A stretch of 20,615 nt of DNA from an uncultured Collinsella sp. (GTDB lineage Bacteria > Actinomycetota > Coriobacteriia > Coriobacteriales > Coriobacteriaceae). The position numbers were made by a program, and so were the translations under genes. Shown in pieces: positions 5,354-14,135 of this stretch; within the stretch, counting starts at the first letter, position 1; each line of letters begins with the position of its first letter. The stretch lies in contig CAJMHR010000037.1 in assembly GCA_905213265.1 (NCBI GenBank), positions 1 through 20,615 on the forward strand, in the 5' to 3' direction. The notes beneath the pieces are model-generated. The model made no database searches. It saw only the letters and a program-made list of their open reading frames with translations, and was not told the origin of the DNA.

Positions 5354-6159
5354 AAGTTCTCTCCTTTTGTCACAGTCCACCATTGGCAAGGGTTCAGTAT
5401 TTTAATCGCATGACGGGGGTCGACCCCGGCGTCAACTGCAGAGTTCATCAATATATCAACGAACGGCTCCTCGGAGCGGTCGTGGCCGAGCAAGATCACC
5501 GGCAGCCCGCGTAAGGCAAGGTCTTGCGCCACGTGGTAGCCCACCTCGCCCGTCACGACAACATCTGCGCCCGCGGCGATGGCGAGCTCTCCGAAGTCGC
5601 CCAGGGAGCCGCCCAAAATAGCGACGGTGCGGCACGGGCGACCGGCTTCGCCCCACACACGCGGGTCGCTGCCGAAGGCCGTGGCAGCACGGGTGGCAAG
5701 ATCGCGCAGCGTGCACGGGTCGTTGAGCGTTGCAAGCGCGCCCAGGCCGGTGGCCTCGGGGTCGTCCACGTGCTCCAGTGAGCTCACGGCTGCAGAACGC
5801 AGCAGCTTGCTCAGGCAGACACGGGCTTCGTGCGAGCGGTCCAAGTTGGTGTGGAGCGATATGATGCTCACGCCGCAACGCGCTGCCTCGTAGAGCGCCG
5901 CGCTGCATTGGGGGCATGCGGCATCCACCGGACAAAAGGCCTCGGGTGCCTTGATGTATATGGGATGATGCGTCAGCAGCACGTTGGCACCGGCCTCGAG
6001 AGTACGGTGCACATTGGCTTCGGTCGCATCGAGTGCGCAGGCAACACCGGTAATCTGCGCGGCAGGGTCGCCGACGGAGAGTCCTACATGGTCCCAACTC
6101 TCGGCATCAGTCTTGGGATAGCGTGCCAGCAGCGCGCGCTCAAGCTCGGCGACGATCAT
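5350..6159 (-). CDS. Nif3-like dinuclear metal centre hexameric protein
   Basis: A 269-residue member of the Nif3/NIF3L1/YbgI family, whose members bind two metal ions per subunit and form toroidal hexamers; the substrate is unsettled (a GTP cyclohydrolase I type 2-like role has been proposed). Metal-ligand motifs are visible: LLTHHPIYI, SLHTNLD, VTGEVGYH and GHDRSEEP. The length fits the short bacterial form, without the inserted PII-like domain. Start and stop both overlap neighbours as ATGA (cysteine desulfurase upstream, zinc-ribbon gene downstream), so translation is probably coupled. Confidence 0.93.
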   Translation of the reverse strand: MIVAELERALLARYPKTDAESWDHVGLSVGDPAAQITGVACALDATEANVHRTLEAGANVLLTHHPIYIKAPEAFCPVDAACPQCSAALYEAARCGVSIISLHTNLDRSHEARVCLSKLLRSAAVSSLEHVDDPEATGLGALATLNDPCTLRDLATRAATAFGSDPRVWGEAGRPCRTVAILGGSLGDFGELAIAAGADVVVTGEVGYHVAQDLALRGLPVILLGHDRSEEPFVDILMNSAVDAGVDPRHAIKILNPCQWWTVTKGENL

Positions 6160-7334
6160 GCGGCGCCTACGATCGAGAGCAGCGTCTGGGCAAACTCGTC
6201 CAGATCGTCCGGATTCACGCGGTCGTCAAAGGAAATGCGCAGTGCGCCCAATGCCTGCTCGCGACCGATGCCCATCGCGCTCAAAACGTGACTGGGGTCC
6301 ATATTGCCGCTCGAGCACGCCGAGCCGGCCGATACCTCAAAGCCGGCGGCGTCGAGCTTGACGATGAGCTCCTCGGAGTCCATGCCGTCGACGTAGATCG
6401 AAACCATACCCGGCAGACGATCGGCCTGCGCGTAGTCGCCCATCGTGGCGTGAATGCGCGGGTGGGCCGTAAGCGTGGTGTAGAGCTTGTCGGAAAGGGT
6501 TTGCAGCGTCGCACGCTCCTGGGCCACATGGGGCGCCAGCGTGCGGGCGGCAGCGGCAAAGGCCAGCTGCGTGCGCAGGTCCTGCGTGCCGGCACGACGA
6601 CCGGCCTCCTGTCCGCCGCCAAAGATGCGCGGGCGCAGCGGCGTGCGGTTCTTAAGGTAGAGCGCGCCGGATGCCACGGGGCCACCGATCTTGTGCGCGG
6701 CAACGGTCATGGCGTCAACTCCCAGCTCGGTAACATCGAGCGGAATATGCAGATACCCCTGGATGGCATCGGTGTGGAACAGGGCGCCAACGGTATGCGC
6801 GGCCGCGGCAAGCTCGCGGATGGGCTGCACCACGCCGGTCTCGTTGTTGGCAACCATGATGCTCACGAGCGCCACGTCGTCGCCTAGCAGCTCGACAAGC
6901 GTGGCAGGCTCAATGTAGCCCGCGCGGCAGGGCTGCACCAGGTCGACGGTAATGCCGGCGGCACGCAGCAGCGGCAGGTTGTCCAGAATCGAATCGTGCT
7001 CGATGGCCGAAACGATTACACGATCGCGCTTGCGATCGCGCTGACGGGCACCCTCGGCAAGACCGAGCAGCGCCAGCTGGTTGGCTTCGGTGCCGCCGTT
7101 GGTCAGTACGATCTCGGACGGGCGGACGCGCGCGCCAAAGCTGCGGGCGATCTCGCGACGGGCGATTTCCAGACGTGCGGCGGCCTTGCGGCCAAGCGAG
7201 TGCAGCGAGTTGGGGTTGACGCCGGCAAGCTCGCTGTCGTCGTACTCGCGCTGCGCAAGGAGCGCCTCGGCACGCATGGGCGTCGAGGCGGCATAGTCAA
7301 GATTCACGGGTATGCGGTTTTGACCTGCGGTCAT
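6156..7334 (-). CDS. Cysteine desulfurase (NifS/IscS-like, PLP-dependent)
   Basis: Removes sulfur from L-cysteine as an enzyme-bound persulfide for Fe-S clusters or thiolated tRNA, in the cytosol. Fold-type I features are clear in 392 residues: LDYAASTPM at the N-terminus, TNGGTEANQ (78-86), His113 in IEHDSIL, ANNETGVVQPI, HTDAIQGYLHIPLD, the PLP lysine at about 215 in AAHKIGG, and the catalytic Cys340 in GSACSSGNMDPSH. No scaffold gene (iscU/sufU) or thiouridylase lies next to it, so NifS, IscS or a tRNA-thiolation role cannot be separated. It lies six bases after rpe and overlaps the Nif3-like gene by four. Confidence 0.95.
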   Translation of the reverse strand: MTAGQNRIPVNLDYAASTPMRAEALLAQREYDDSELAGVNPNSLHSLGRKAAARLEIARREIARSFGARVRPSEIVLTNGGTEANQLALLGLAEGARQRDRKRDRVIVSAIEHDSILDNLPLLRAAGITVDLVQPCRAGYIEPATLVELLGDDVALVSIMVANNETGVVQPIRELAAAAHTVGALFHTDAIQGYLHIPLDVTELGVDAMTVAAHKIGGPVASGALYLKNRTPLRPRIFGGGQEAGRRAGTQDLRTQLAFAAAARTLAPHVAQERATLQTLSDKLYTTLTAHPRIHATMGDYAQADRLPGMVSIYVDGMDSEELIVKLDAAGFEVSAGSACSSGNMDPSHVLSAMGIGREQALGALRISFDDRVNPDDLDEFAQTLLSIVGAA

Positions 7335-7340
7335 AAGGAT

Positions 7341-8012
7341 TTATGCCTCCTGTGCAGCCTCGTTGCCCAGCTTCTGCAGCAGCGCAACCTCAGCGGCGGG
7401 ATCTTCGGACTTAAATACGGCGGAACCGGCCACGAGTACGTTGGCACCAGCCTTGACAACCTCGGCGATGTTCTTGGAAGAAATGCCGCCGTCGACCTCG
7501 ATCATGGGCGAAACGCCGTGGCGCTCGCACATGGCCTTGAGCTCGTGCAGTTTGGCAATGGTACCGGGGATAAAGCTCTGGCCGCCAAAGCCGGGGTTCA
7601 CGCTCATCAGCAGCACCATATCGACGACGTCGATGATGCTCTCGAGTACGCACACGGGTGTGGCGGGGTTGAGCACCACGCCGGCCTTGACGCCGCGCTG
7701 CTGCAGATGGGTGAGCGTGCGGTGCAGGTGCGTGGAGGCCTCGTAGTGCACGGTGATCATGTCGGCACCGGCGTCGGCGTACCAATCGACCGTTTCGTCG
7801 GGGTTCGACACCATCAGGTGCGCGTCGACCGGTACATCGGTGGAGCGCTTGACGGCCTTGAGGATGTCAACGCCAAAGGTGAGGTTGCCGGTAAAGTGAC
7901 CGTCCATAACGTCGAAGTGCACGTAGTCGGCGCCGGCGATTTTGTCGAGCTCGCCCTTGAGGTTGGCCATGTCGGCCGAAAGGACGGACGGAGCGATTTT
8001 AATGGAACCCAT
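7341..8012 (-). CDS. rpe: Ribulose-phosphate 3-epimerase
   Basis: Interconverts ribulose 5-phosphate and xylulose 5-phosphate in the non-oxidative pentose phosphate pathway; cytosolic TIM barrel with one catalytic metal. All family signatures are in order: APSVLSADMANL, HFDVMDGHFTGNLTFG, PVDAHLMV, VLLMSVNPGFGGQSFIP, IEVDGGI and the phosphate-binding ANVLVAGSAVF. The 223 residues are the typical length. AGAAAGG lies eight bases before the ATG. It lies 18 bp after gpsA and six before the desulfurase. Confidence 0.97.
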   Translation of the reverse strand: MGSIKIAPSVLSADMANLKGELDKIAGADYVHFDVMDGHFTGNLTFGVDILKAVKRSTDVPVDAHLMVSNPDETVDWYADAGADMITVHYEASTHLHRTLTHLQQRGVKAGVVLNPATPVCVLESIIDVVDMVLLMSVNPGFGGQSFIPGTIAKLHELKAMCERHGVSPMIEVDGGISSKNIAEVVKAGANVLVAGSAVFKSEDPAAEVALLQKLGNEAAQEA

Positions 8013-8030
8013 GGTAGAAGCCTTTCTGCG

Positions 8031-9038
8031 TTAGTCGGTGAGTCCGTAGAACTCTTGAGAAGGGACGCGATCGGTAAGAATCTCGAGTGCCCTATCCAAA
8101 GTAACACCGTTGTAGAGCGTTTGCTCCACGGCAAAGGTGAGCGGAATGTCTACGCCCAGTGAACGGGCGAGCTCGCTGACGCTGCGGGCCGCGACGGCGC
8201 CTTCGACCACCATATGCGTGCGCGTCTGATACTCGTCGAGCGACACGCCATGAGCGAACTCGTAGCCAAAGGTGCGGTTGCGCGAATGCTCCGAGGTGCA
8301 GGTGGCAATGAGGTCGCCCATGCCGGCAAGCCCCATGCAGGTCATAGCCTGCCCGCCGCGGGCATGCACCAGACGGCTGATCTCGGCCAGGCCGCGCGTC
8401 ATGATAAGGGCGAGCGTATTGTCGCCCGCACCGGTGCCGGCGGAGATGCCACATACGATGGCGATGACGTTTTTCATGGCGCCGCAGACTTCGACACCGG
8501 TCATGTCTTGCGACAGATAGATGCGGAAGGCCGTGGACAGGAGCAGTTCCTTAAAGGTCTCCCCTATCTGCGGATCTTTGCTTGCGATGACGGCGGCAGA
8601 AAGTCCGCCGCGGCAGATTTCCTCAGCATGGTTGGGGCCCGAGAGCGCCGCCACGCGCGACTCGTTGCCGATCTCGCTGGCGATGACCTCGCTCATGAGC
8701 AGGCCGGACTCGGGCTCAATGCCCTTTGTGAGGCAGAGCGCCGGGGTATCGGCGGCGATAAAGGGAGCGGCCTGGTGGCACACGCTGCGAAGGTGCGTCG
8801 AAGGAACGGCAAAGATGATGGCCTCGGCACCGTCGAGCGCCTGCGCCAGGTCCGTCGTGGCGACGACGTTGCCGGGCAGCTTGTAGCCCACAAGGTAGCG
8901 GGGGTTGCGGTGCTCGCCGTTAATGCCGGAGGCCGTCTGCTCGCTGTGGGCCCACATGGTCACGCGTTCGGCCCGCGCGGCGGCAAGGCCCGCGACGGCG
9001 GTTCCCCAGGAGCCGGAGCCAATCAGCGCAACATTCAT
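8031..9038 (-). CDS. gpsA: Glycerol-3-phosphate dehydrogenase [NAD(P)+]
   Basis: Reduces dihydroxyacetone phosphate to sn-glycerol 3-phosphate, the backbone for phospholipids; soluble. The N-terminal Rossmann motif GSGSWGTA (7-14) binds NAD(P)H. Also present are FAVPSTHLR, LTKGIEP, LSGPNHAEE, the catalytic-lysine region GAMKNVIAI, GLAGMGDLIATC and the substrate-binding SRNRTFGYE. The 335 residues are normal. The product feeds PlsY, encoded directly upstream; the plsY stop codon overlaps this gene's ribosome site (TAGGAGAG before the ATG), indicating coupled translation. Confidence 0.97.
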   Translation of the reverse strand: MNVALIGSGSWGTAVAGLAAARAERVTMWAHSEQTASGINGEHRNPRYLVGYKLPGNVVATTDLAQALDGAEAIIFAVPSTHLRSVCHQAAPFIAADTPALCLTKGIEPESGLLMSEVIASEIGNESRVAALSGPNHAEEICRGGLSAAVIASKDPQIGETFKELLLSTAFRIYLSQDMTGVEVCGAMKNVIAIVCGISAGTGAGDNTLALIMTRGLAEISRLVHARGGQAMTCMGLAGMGDLIATCTSEHSRNRTFGYEFAHGVSLDEYQTRTHMVVEGAVAARSVSELARSLGVDIPLTFAVEQTLYNGVTLDRALEILTDRVPSQEFYGLTD

Positions 9039-9047
9039 GACTCTCTC

Positions 9048-9731
9048 CTACTTATCGTCGGGCTCGGTGACGCGCTTGGTAAACGAGAGCTTGGACTCCT
9101 TACCCGTCATGAGCTTTTTGATGTTCGCACGATGGGCCCACACCACAGTAATGCCGATCAGCGCCATGCAAAACTTAAGTCCGAGGCTGCTGTACGGAAA
9201 GACCGCGCAGGCAGCGATGGGAAGACCGATGGCCGCGGCAAGCGAGCCCACCGACACAAACTTGGTGATGGCGACGGCCACGATAAACATGCCCAGCAGC
9301 GAAAGTCCGATGGGCCAGTACCAGGCGAGGATGACGCCCAGACCAACTGCGATGCCCTTGCCGCCATGGAAGTTGAGGTAGGGCGAGAAGATATGGCCCC
9401 ACACGGCTGCCAGGCAGATGACGCCGAGCATCCAGTCGCCGGGGGCTCCAGGCGTCATGATGCTCACAGGGAAGCCATAGCCAACGCCCGCGATAAGCGG
9501 ACGGGCGATAAGGACGCAGATGGCGCCCTTAAAGCAGTCGAGCAGCAGCGTGAGCGCGGCCACCTTGGGACCGGCTACACGCAGCGCGTTGGTGGTGCCG
9601 ATGTTGCCGGAGCCCGCCTTGCGAATGTCGGTGTGGTTGAACACGCGGCCCAGGATAAGGCCAAACGGAATCGCCCCGATAAAGAACGAGACCACGGCGC
9701 AGGCGGCGGTCAGCAGAATCGGATTATGCAT
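9048..9731 (-). CDS. plsY: Acyl-phosphate:glycerol-3-phosphate acyltransferase
   Basis: Integral membrane enzyme that acylates glycerol 3-phosphate using acyl-phosphate, making lysophosphatidate. Sequence shows SGNIGTTNALR (41-51), FHGGKGIAVG (121-130) and a C-terminal WAHRANIKKLMTG, the three conserved PlsY motifs, plus several hydrophobic helices. The true start is the ATG at 9731, with AAGAAGGAG upstream and an 8-bp overlap with the end of der; a longer open frame upstream lies inside der in another frame. The 227 residues fit the family, with a slightly extended periplasmic loop around GAPGDWM. With gpsA and plsC it makes a phosphatidate-synthesis set within the train. Confidence 0.95.
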   Translation of the reverse strand: MHNPILLTAACAVVSFFIGAIPFGLILGRVFNHTDIRKAGSGNIGTTNALRVAGPKVAALTLLLDCFKGAICVLIARPLIAGVGYGFPVSIMTPGAPGDWMLGVICLAAVWGHIFSPYLNFHGGKGIAVGLGVILAWYWPIGLSLLGMFIVAVAITKFVSVGSLAAAIGLPIAACAVFPYSSLGLKFCMALIGITVVWAHRANIKKLMTGKESKLSFTKRVTEPDDK

Positions 9732-11058
9732 CCTTTTGCTCCTTCTTCCTAAAGAAGAGTCGAATGGGTGTGCCGGCAAAGTCGAAGGTCGAGCGCATGC
9801 GGTTCTCCACGTAGCGCTGGTAGGTGTCGTTGACCAGGTCACTGTGGTTGACGAAGAACGTGAACGTCGGCGGGTTGACGCCCGTCTGGGTCACGTAGTG
9901 CATACGCAGGCGGCGCTTGCCGTCCACCACGGTATGACCGAACTCGCGCAGGTCGGTGAGGAACGTGTTGAGGCGTGAGGTACTGATCTTTTGCGAGCGC
10001 GTCTTCTCGGCGGCGTCGACCATGCCCCAGATCTTCTCGACGCTGCGGCCGGTAAGGGCCGAGATGCGAAGGTACTGGGCCCAGGGAGCCATGACGCCCA
10101 GACGGCGGTCGATGGTCTCCATGCAGGCCTCGCGCTTGCGGTCATCGTCGAGCAGATCCCACTTGTTGAGCAGCACAACGATGGCGCAGCCGCGCTCGAT
10201 GGCAAGACCCATGACCTTCTGGTCCTGCTCGGTAACGCCCACGGAGGCGTCGACGACGAGCAGCGCCACGTCGGCGCGGTCGATGGCGCGCAAGCCGCGG
10301 ACCATGGAGTAGTACTCGATGTTCTCGTACACGGTGCTCTTCTTGCGAATGCCCGCGGTGTCGACCATGCGGTAGTGCTTGCCGTTACGCTCGACGACCG
10401 TGTCGATGGCGTCGCGCGTCGTGCCGGCAATGTTGGACACGATAGAACGGTCGGCGCCCAGGATGCGGTTGAACAGCGAAGACTTACCGGCGTTGGGGCG
10501 GCCGATGATGGCGACGTTCAGCGCGTCGGGAAACTCATCGGCGACCTCGTCCTCTTCCTCCGGAAGCAGGGCCACGATGTCGTCGAGCAGGTCGCCCGTG
10601 CCGTGGCCGTGCAGGGCCGAGAGCGGCGTGGGCTCGCCGATGCCGAGCGAATAGAACTCCCAGATGCTGTCGTTTTCGCGATCGGGGTTGTCGAGCTTGT
10701 TCACCAGCAGAAAGACCGGCTTGTCGCAGCGCTTGAGCATGCGGGCGACCGACTCGTCCTCCTCGGTGACGCCGGTGCGGCCGTCGACCACAAACAGGAT
10801 GACGGCGGCTTCCTCGGCGGCGGCGAGGGCCTGGTCGCGAATGGACGTGGCGAAGACGTCATCGCTCTTGAGCGGTTCGATGCCGCCCGTGTCGACGATG
10901 GTGAACTCGCGGCCGTTCCAATCGGCCGTGTGGTACGAGCGGTCGCGCGTGACGCCGCGGGACTCATGGACGATGGCGTCCGAGGTCTGGGCCAAGCGGT
11001 TAACGAGCGTGGACTTGCCCACGTTGGGGCGTCCGACGACGGCGACGATAGGTTTCAT
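9724..11058 (-). CDS. der: Ribosome biogenesis GTPase Der (EngA), tandem G domains
   Basis: Essential GTPase acting in 50S subunit maturation. Two G domains are visible: G1 motifs GRPNVGKS (9-16) and GRPNAGKS (186-193), DTGG and DTAG switch motifs, NKLD (120-123) and NKWD (298-301), then a C-terminal KH-like domain ending KKEQKDA. The 444 residues are typical. The ATG at 11058 has AAAGGAG five bases upstream; the open frame extending 57 codons further lies in the upstream gene and is not protein-like. It overlaps plsY by eight bases. The order der-plsY-gpsA recurs in Firmicutes and Coriobacteriia. Confidence 0.97.
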   Translation of the reverse strand: MKPIVAVVGRPNVGKSTLVNRLAQTSDAIVHESRGVTRDRSYHTADWNGREFTIVDTGGIEPLKSDDVFATSIRDQALAAAEEAAVILFVVDGRTGVTEEDESVARMLKRCDKPVFLLVNKLDNPDRENDSIWEFYSLGIGEPTPLSALHGHGTGDLLDDIVALLPEEEDEVADEFPDALNVAIIGRPNAGKSSLFNRILGADRSIVSNIAGTTRDAIDTVVERNGKHYRMVDTAGIRKKSTVYENIEYYSMVRGLRAIDRADVALLVVDASVGVTEQDQKVMGLAIERGCAIVVLLNKWDLLDDDRKREACMETIDRRLGVMAPWAQYLRISALTGRSVEKIWGMVDAAEKTRSQKISTSRLNTFLTDLREFGHTVVDGKRRLRMHYVTQTGVNPPTFTFFVNHSDLVNDTYQRYVENRMRSTFDFAGTPIRLFFRKKEQKDA

Positions 11059-11068
11059 CTGCACTCCT

Positions 11069-12511
11069 TTAATGGGTAGGGTCAGTGGAAGTGTTAGAGT
11101 CGGCAGGCACAATGCCAAGGATGTGCTCCAGGGTATCGAGCAGCTCATGCGGCATGGTCGACACCACATGAACCTCGGCGCCGCGACTGGTAAGGCTTGC
11201 GAGTAAATCGTCACGATGATACTCGTCAAGCGTCATGCCGTCAGCGTTGAACATGAGCTTAGGCACAAAGAGCATAACCCCCGACAGGTCTTGGGGCAGC
11301 TGCTCCAGAATGTCACACGCGACGATGAGGCCGGTCACGTCCACGTTGCCGCCAAAGTAGCGGTTCTTGATGGCTGTGACAGTGCCGGCGAGTCCCTTGG
11401 GCGACTCCACGAAGCGGGCCACGGTGTCGCGCGCGCTGGCGCCGGAGAGGCACAGCAGGTGCTGGCCGCGGGCGGCGACGGCCTCGCGGACGCGGGCCAG
11501 ACGCTCGGCGTCGGTAGTCAGCACGTCGTCGGTCTCGTCCAGATACGAGCGGATCATGCCGATGCCGTCGTAGTACTGCGGGTAACCGTCGTAAAAGTCT
11601 GCCTCGGGAGGATCGATGCCGGCGTCCAGATAGAACTCGTCGCTCATCTGGAAGGTGTGGCGGCCAAAGCGCTCATAGGCGCGGTCCTGGAACGGTCGAA
11701 TCATGGCGATGGTCTCGCGTGCCAGCTCGGGTTTGTCGCTGTATGACCAGCTAAAACGGTTTTGATGCTTGGTAAAACCGAGCGGCACAATGCCCAGGCT
11801 TGTGATTTGCTCGTGCTCTTCGCAAAAGCGCAGAGTCTTTTCCAGCTCCTCGCCGTCGTTCATGCCGGGGCACAACACGATCTGCGCGTGAATCTCGATG
11901 CCGGCGGCCATGATGGCTTCGAGTACGTCCATGCCTCGCTGGGCGTTGCGGCCCATCATGCGGCGGCGGACGTCGGGGCTCACAGCATGGACCGACACGT
12001 TCATGGGGCTCATGTTGCGTTGGATGACGTTTTGCACGTCCTCGTCGGAGAGGTTCGTGAGCGTGACAAAGTTGCCCTGTAAAAAGCTCAGGCGGTAGTC
12101 ATCGTCGCGAATATAGAGCGTGGAGCGGCCGCCCTTGGGGAGCATCGTCATAAAGCAGAACACGCAGGCGTTCACGCAGGTGCGCATGCCATCGAAGATG
12201 GGGCCGTCGAACTCAAGGCCCCAGTCCTCGCCGGGAAAGCGATCGAGCTCGACGGGGGTGACGGTGCCGTCGCGCGGATCGAAAACCTCCAGCTCGACGG
12301 TGTCGTCGTCGGCCTCCCAGAGCCACACGATCATGTCGGTAAGCTGCTCGCCGTTGACCGCGAGCACGCGCATGCCCGGCTCGATACCCACATCCCACGC
12401 GGGCGATTCGGGTCGCACGTTCTTTACGAGCGCGCCCTCACCCGGCTCGGGGTCGCGGCTGCGCCCGTAATCGGCCACCTCGGCGGCATATGCGGGTACG
12501 GTCTGGTCCAT
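11069..12511 (-). CDS. DUF512 family protein (PDZ-like domain plus radical SAM-like Cys motif)
   Basis: A 480-residue protein. An N-terminal PDZ-like segment (about 26-80: ALVKNVRPESPAWDVGIEPG) is followed by a C-x3-C-x2-C cluster, Cys112, Cys116 and Cys119 in TCVNACVFCF, as in radical SAM enzymes that bind a 4Fe-4S cluster. Then come LSFLQGNFVTLTNL, SVHAVSP, RMMGR and VLCPGMNDG, and the C-terminal DUF512 domain with DVTGL and VPKLMFN. Reaction unknown. The gene is typically found beside der and plsY. I chose the ATG at 12511, two bases after the ispH stop; a TTG four codons upstream overlaps ispH and sits too close to the AAGGAG. Confidence 0.9.
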   Translation of the reverse strand: MDQTVPAYAAEVADYGRSRDPEPGEGALVKNVRPESPAWDVGIEPGMRVLAVNGEQLTDMIVWLWEADDDTVELEVFDPRDGTVTPVELDRFPGEDWGLEFDGPIFDGMRTCVNACVFCFMTMLPKGGRSTLYIRDDDYRLSFLQGNFVTLTNLSDEDVQNVIQRNMSPMNVSVHAVSPDVRRRMMGRNAQRGMDVLEAIMAAGIEIHAQIVLCPGMNDGEELEKTLRFCEEHEQITSLGIVPLGFTKHQNRFSWSYSDKPELARETIAMIRPFQDRAYERFGRHTFQMSDEFYLDAGIDPPEADFYDGYPQYYDGIGMIRSYLDETDDVLTTDAERLARVREAVAARGQHLLCLSGASARDTVARFVESPKGLAGTVTAIKNRYFGGNVDVTGLIVACDILEQLPQDLSGVMLFVPKLMFNADGMTLDEYHRDDLLASLTSRGAEVHVVSTMPHELLDTLEHILGIVPADSNTSTDPTH

Positions 12512-12513
12512 GA

Positions 12514-13386
12514 TTAGCGGCAAAGCTCCTTGATGCGCGCAACGGCGCGTTCGATGTGCTCTTGTGGGGTGGAGGCTCCGGCGGTGATGCCGATGTGGTG
12601 AGCGTCAGCAAACCACGCGGCCTGGAGCTCGGAAGCTTCCTCGATGTGATACGTGCGCTCGCAGGCGTCTGCGCAAATCTGCGCCAGGCGGCGGGTGTTG
12701 CCCGAGTTCTTGCCGCCCACCACGACCATGCAATCACAGCGTTTGGCAAGTGATGCGGCTGCCTGCTGGCGCTCGCTCGTGGCGGCGCAGATGGTGTTGA
12801 TCACGCGCAGCTCCTGCACGCGCGGGGTGATGGAGGCCACAACCTCGGCGAGGTTCTGCGCGGTCTGGGTGGTCTGCACGACGAGGCCCACCTTGCCCTT
12901 GAGCGACAGCGCGTCCGCATCGGCAGCGCAGCTCACGACCTGCGCGTCACCACCAGCGTGGCCCAGGATGCCCTCGACCTCGGGATGGCCCGGCTCACCC
13001 ACGACAATCACGCGGTAGCCCTCGCGCACCAGGCGCTCAGCTGCCACATGAACTTTCTTCACGTAGGGGCAGGTGGCGTCGACCACGGTAAGGCCGCACT
13101 CGCGAGCGGCGTCAATGACCTGCGGTACCACACCGTGGGCGCGGATAATCACAGTGCCCGACGTGGCGTCGTCTAAGGTGTCGGCCAGACCCACGCCTGC
13201 CTCGGCGAGCTCGCGTACCACGATGGGGTTATGGATGAGCGGGCCCAGCGTATGGACCTGAGCGCTCTCCCCTGCCTGCGGCGCGGCGGCCAGCGCCATG
13301 TCGAGCGCGCGCTGCACGCCGTAACAGGTGCCGGCGTGGGCTGCGATTTCGATGGTGGGGACAGCCTCCCCAGCGGCGGTATTCAT
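12514..13386 (-). CDS. ispH: 4-hydroxy-3-methylbut-2-enyl diphosphate reductase
   Basis: Last enzyme of the MEP isoprenoid pathway, converting HMBPP to IPP and DMAPP with a 4Fe-4S cluster. The three cluster cysteines are Cys21 (AGTCYGV), Cys106 (DATCPYV) and Cys200 (NTICAATSERQ). Other motifs are HTLGPLIHNP, IRAHGV, the proton-donor Glu in GHPEV, QTTQT and GGKNSGNTRRL. The start at 13386 has GAGG five bases upstream; an ATG five codons earlier (13401) has only a weak AGG but lies two bases after the plsC stop and is also possible. Length is normal (290 or 295 residues). Confidence 0.95.
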   Translation of the reverse strand: MNTAAGEAVPTIEIAAHAGTCYGVQRALDMALAAAPQAGESAQVHTLGPLIHNPIVVRELAEAGVGLADTLDDATSGTVIIRAHGVVPQVIDAARECGLTVVDATCPYVKKVHVAAERLVREGYRVIVVGEPGHPEVEGILGHAGGDAQVVSCAADADALSLKGKVGLVVQTTQTAQNLAEVVASITPRVQELRVINTICAATSERQQAAASLAKRCDCMVVVGGKNSGNTRRLAQICADACERTYHIEEASELQAAWFADAHHIGITAGASTPQEHIERAVARIKELCR

Positions 13387-13403
13387 GACTTCCTCGCCCA
13401 TGG

Positions 13404-14132
13404 CTAGAACCTACCCGGGTGCTCGGAGCACAGGTCGTCACGCATGGCGTAGACGCGGCTCATGGCCTCGGACTCAAACCAGGCTAGGCGCTCCTTACGC
13501 TTGAGCTCGGCCGGTGCGTCGGAAAGCGAGATGGCCTTGCCGGCACGGATCCAGCACTTTTTGGGGCGCATGAGCTTTTTGCCCGCGGGCGTGATGTCGG
13601 ACCAGCCACAGATGGCGAGCGGGTTGACGCGCGCCTTGCCCATCTGGGCGATGAGCGCAAAGCCGCCGTGGACCTCGGGCTTGATCTCGCGCGAGCGGAT
13701 GCGCGTGCCCTCGGGGAAGATCAGGACGTCCTCGCCGCGCTGCAGCGCATGCTGAGCGGCGCGCAAGCACTTCATGTCGGCGGTACCGCGCTCGACGGGG
13801 ATGCCGCCAACGCGGCTAAAGGCCCAGCGCACAATCTTGCTCTTGGCGAACTCGGACTTAAAAATGGGTCGAATGCGGCGGCCGCCAAAGAACAGCGCCG
13901 TCTCCACGGCCAAGAGCTCGGCCATCGAGGTGTGGTTGCAGATGACCACGCTGCCGCGGCCTTCCTGGCGCTCAAACAGAAGATCGGCGTCCTCTACCTT
14001 CCAGCGCCACATGAGCTTGGAGAAGGCCCAAAGGATTGCCATGACCACGGCGACGGTGCCGCGGATGAGCGCGGGGAACTCGGCATAAGGGGCGTTGTAG
14101 TAATCCTCGGGCGTCTGCTTAAACAGGCGCAT
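13404..14132 (-). CDS. plsC: 1-acyl-sn-glycerol-3-phosphate acyltransferase-like protein (LPLAT family)
   Basis: Probably transfers the second acyl chain to lysophosphatidate at the membrane. A hydrophobic stretch (about 24-40) precedes the acyltransferase domain. Motif I is N-H67-TSMA-E72, so the usual H-x4-D is H-x4-E. Motif III is FPEGTR (139-144), and VGGIPVERG gives motif II. The 242 residues fit the family. AAAGGAGG lies before the ATG, three bases after the cmk stop. The D-to-E change is conservative and occurs in some LPLAT relatives, but the acceptor could differ from that of classical PlsC. Confidence 0.88.
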   Translation of the reverse strand: MRLFKQTPEDYYNAPYAEFPALIRGTVAVVMAILWAFSKLMWRWKVEDADLLFERQEGRGSVVICNHTSMAELLAVETALFFGGRRIRPIFKSEFAKSKIVRWAFSRVGGIPVERGTADMKCLRAAQHALQRGEDVLIFPEGTRIRSREIKPEVHGGFALIAQMGKARVNPLAICGWSDITPAGKKLMRPKKCWIRAGKAISLSDAPAELKRKERLAWFESEAMSRVYAMRDDLCSEHPGRF

Positions 14133-14135
14133 GGG

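Noticed and set aside
8214..9752. A 512-codon plus-strand open frame opposite gpsA and plsY, and similar long antisense frames at 6996-8162, 9991-11079, 3483-4610 and 13668-14846
   Set aside because: All are mirror frames of clearly recognisable minus-strand genes in GC-rich DNA; their translations are Gly/Ala/Arg/His-rich with no domain motifs.
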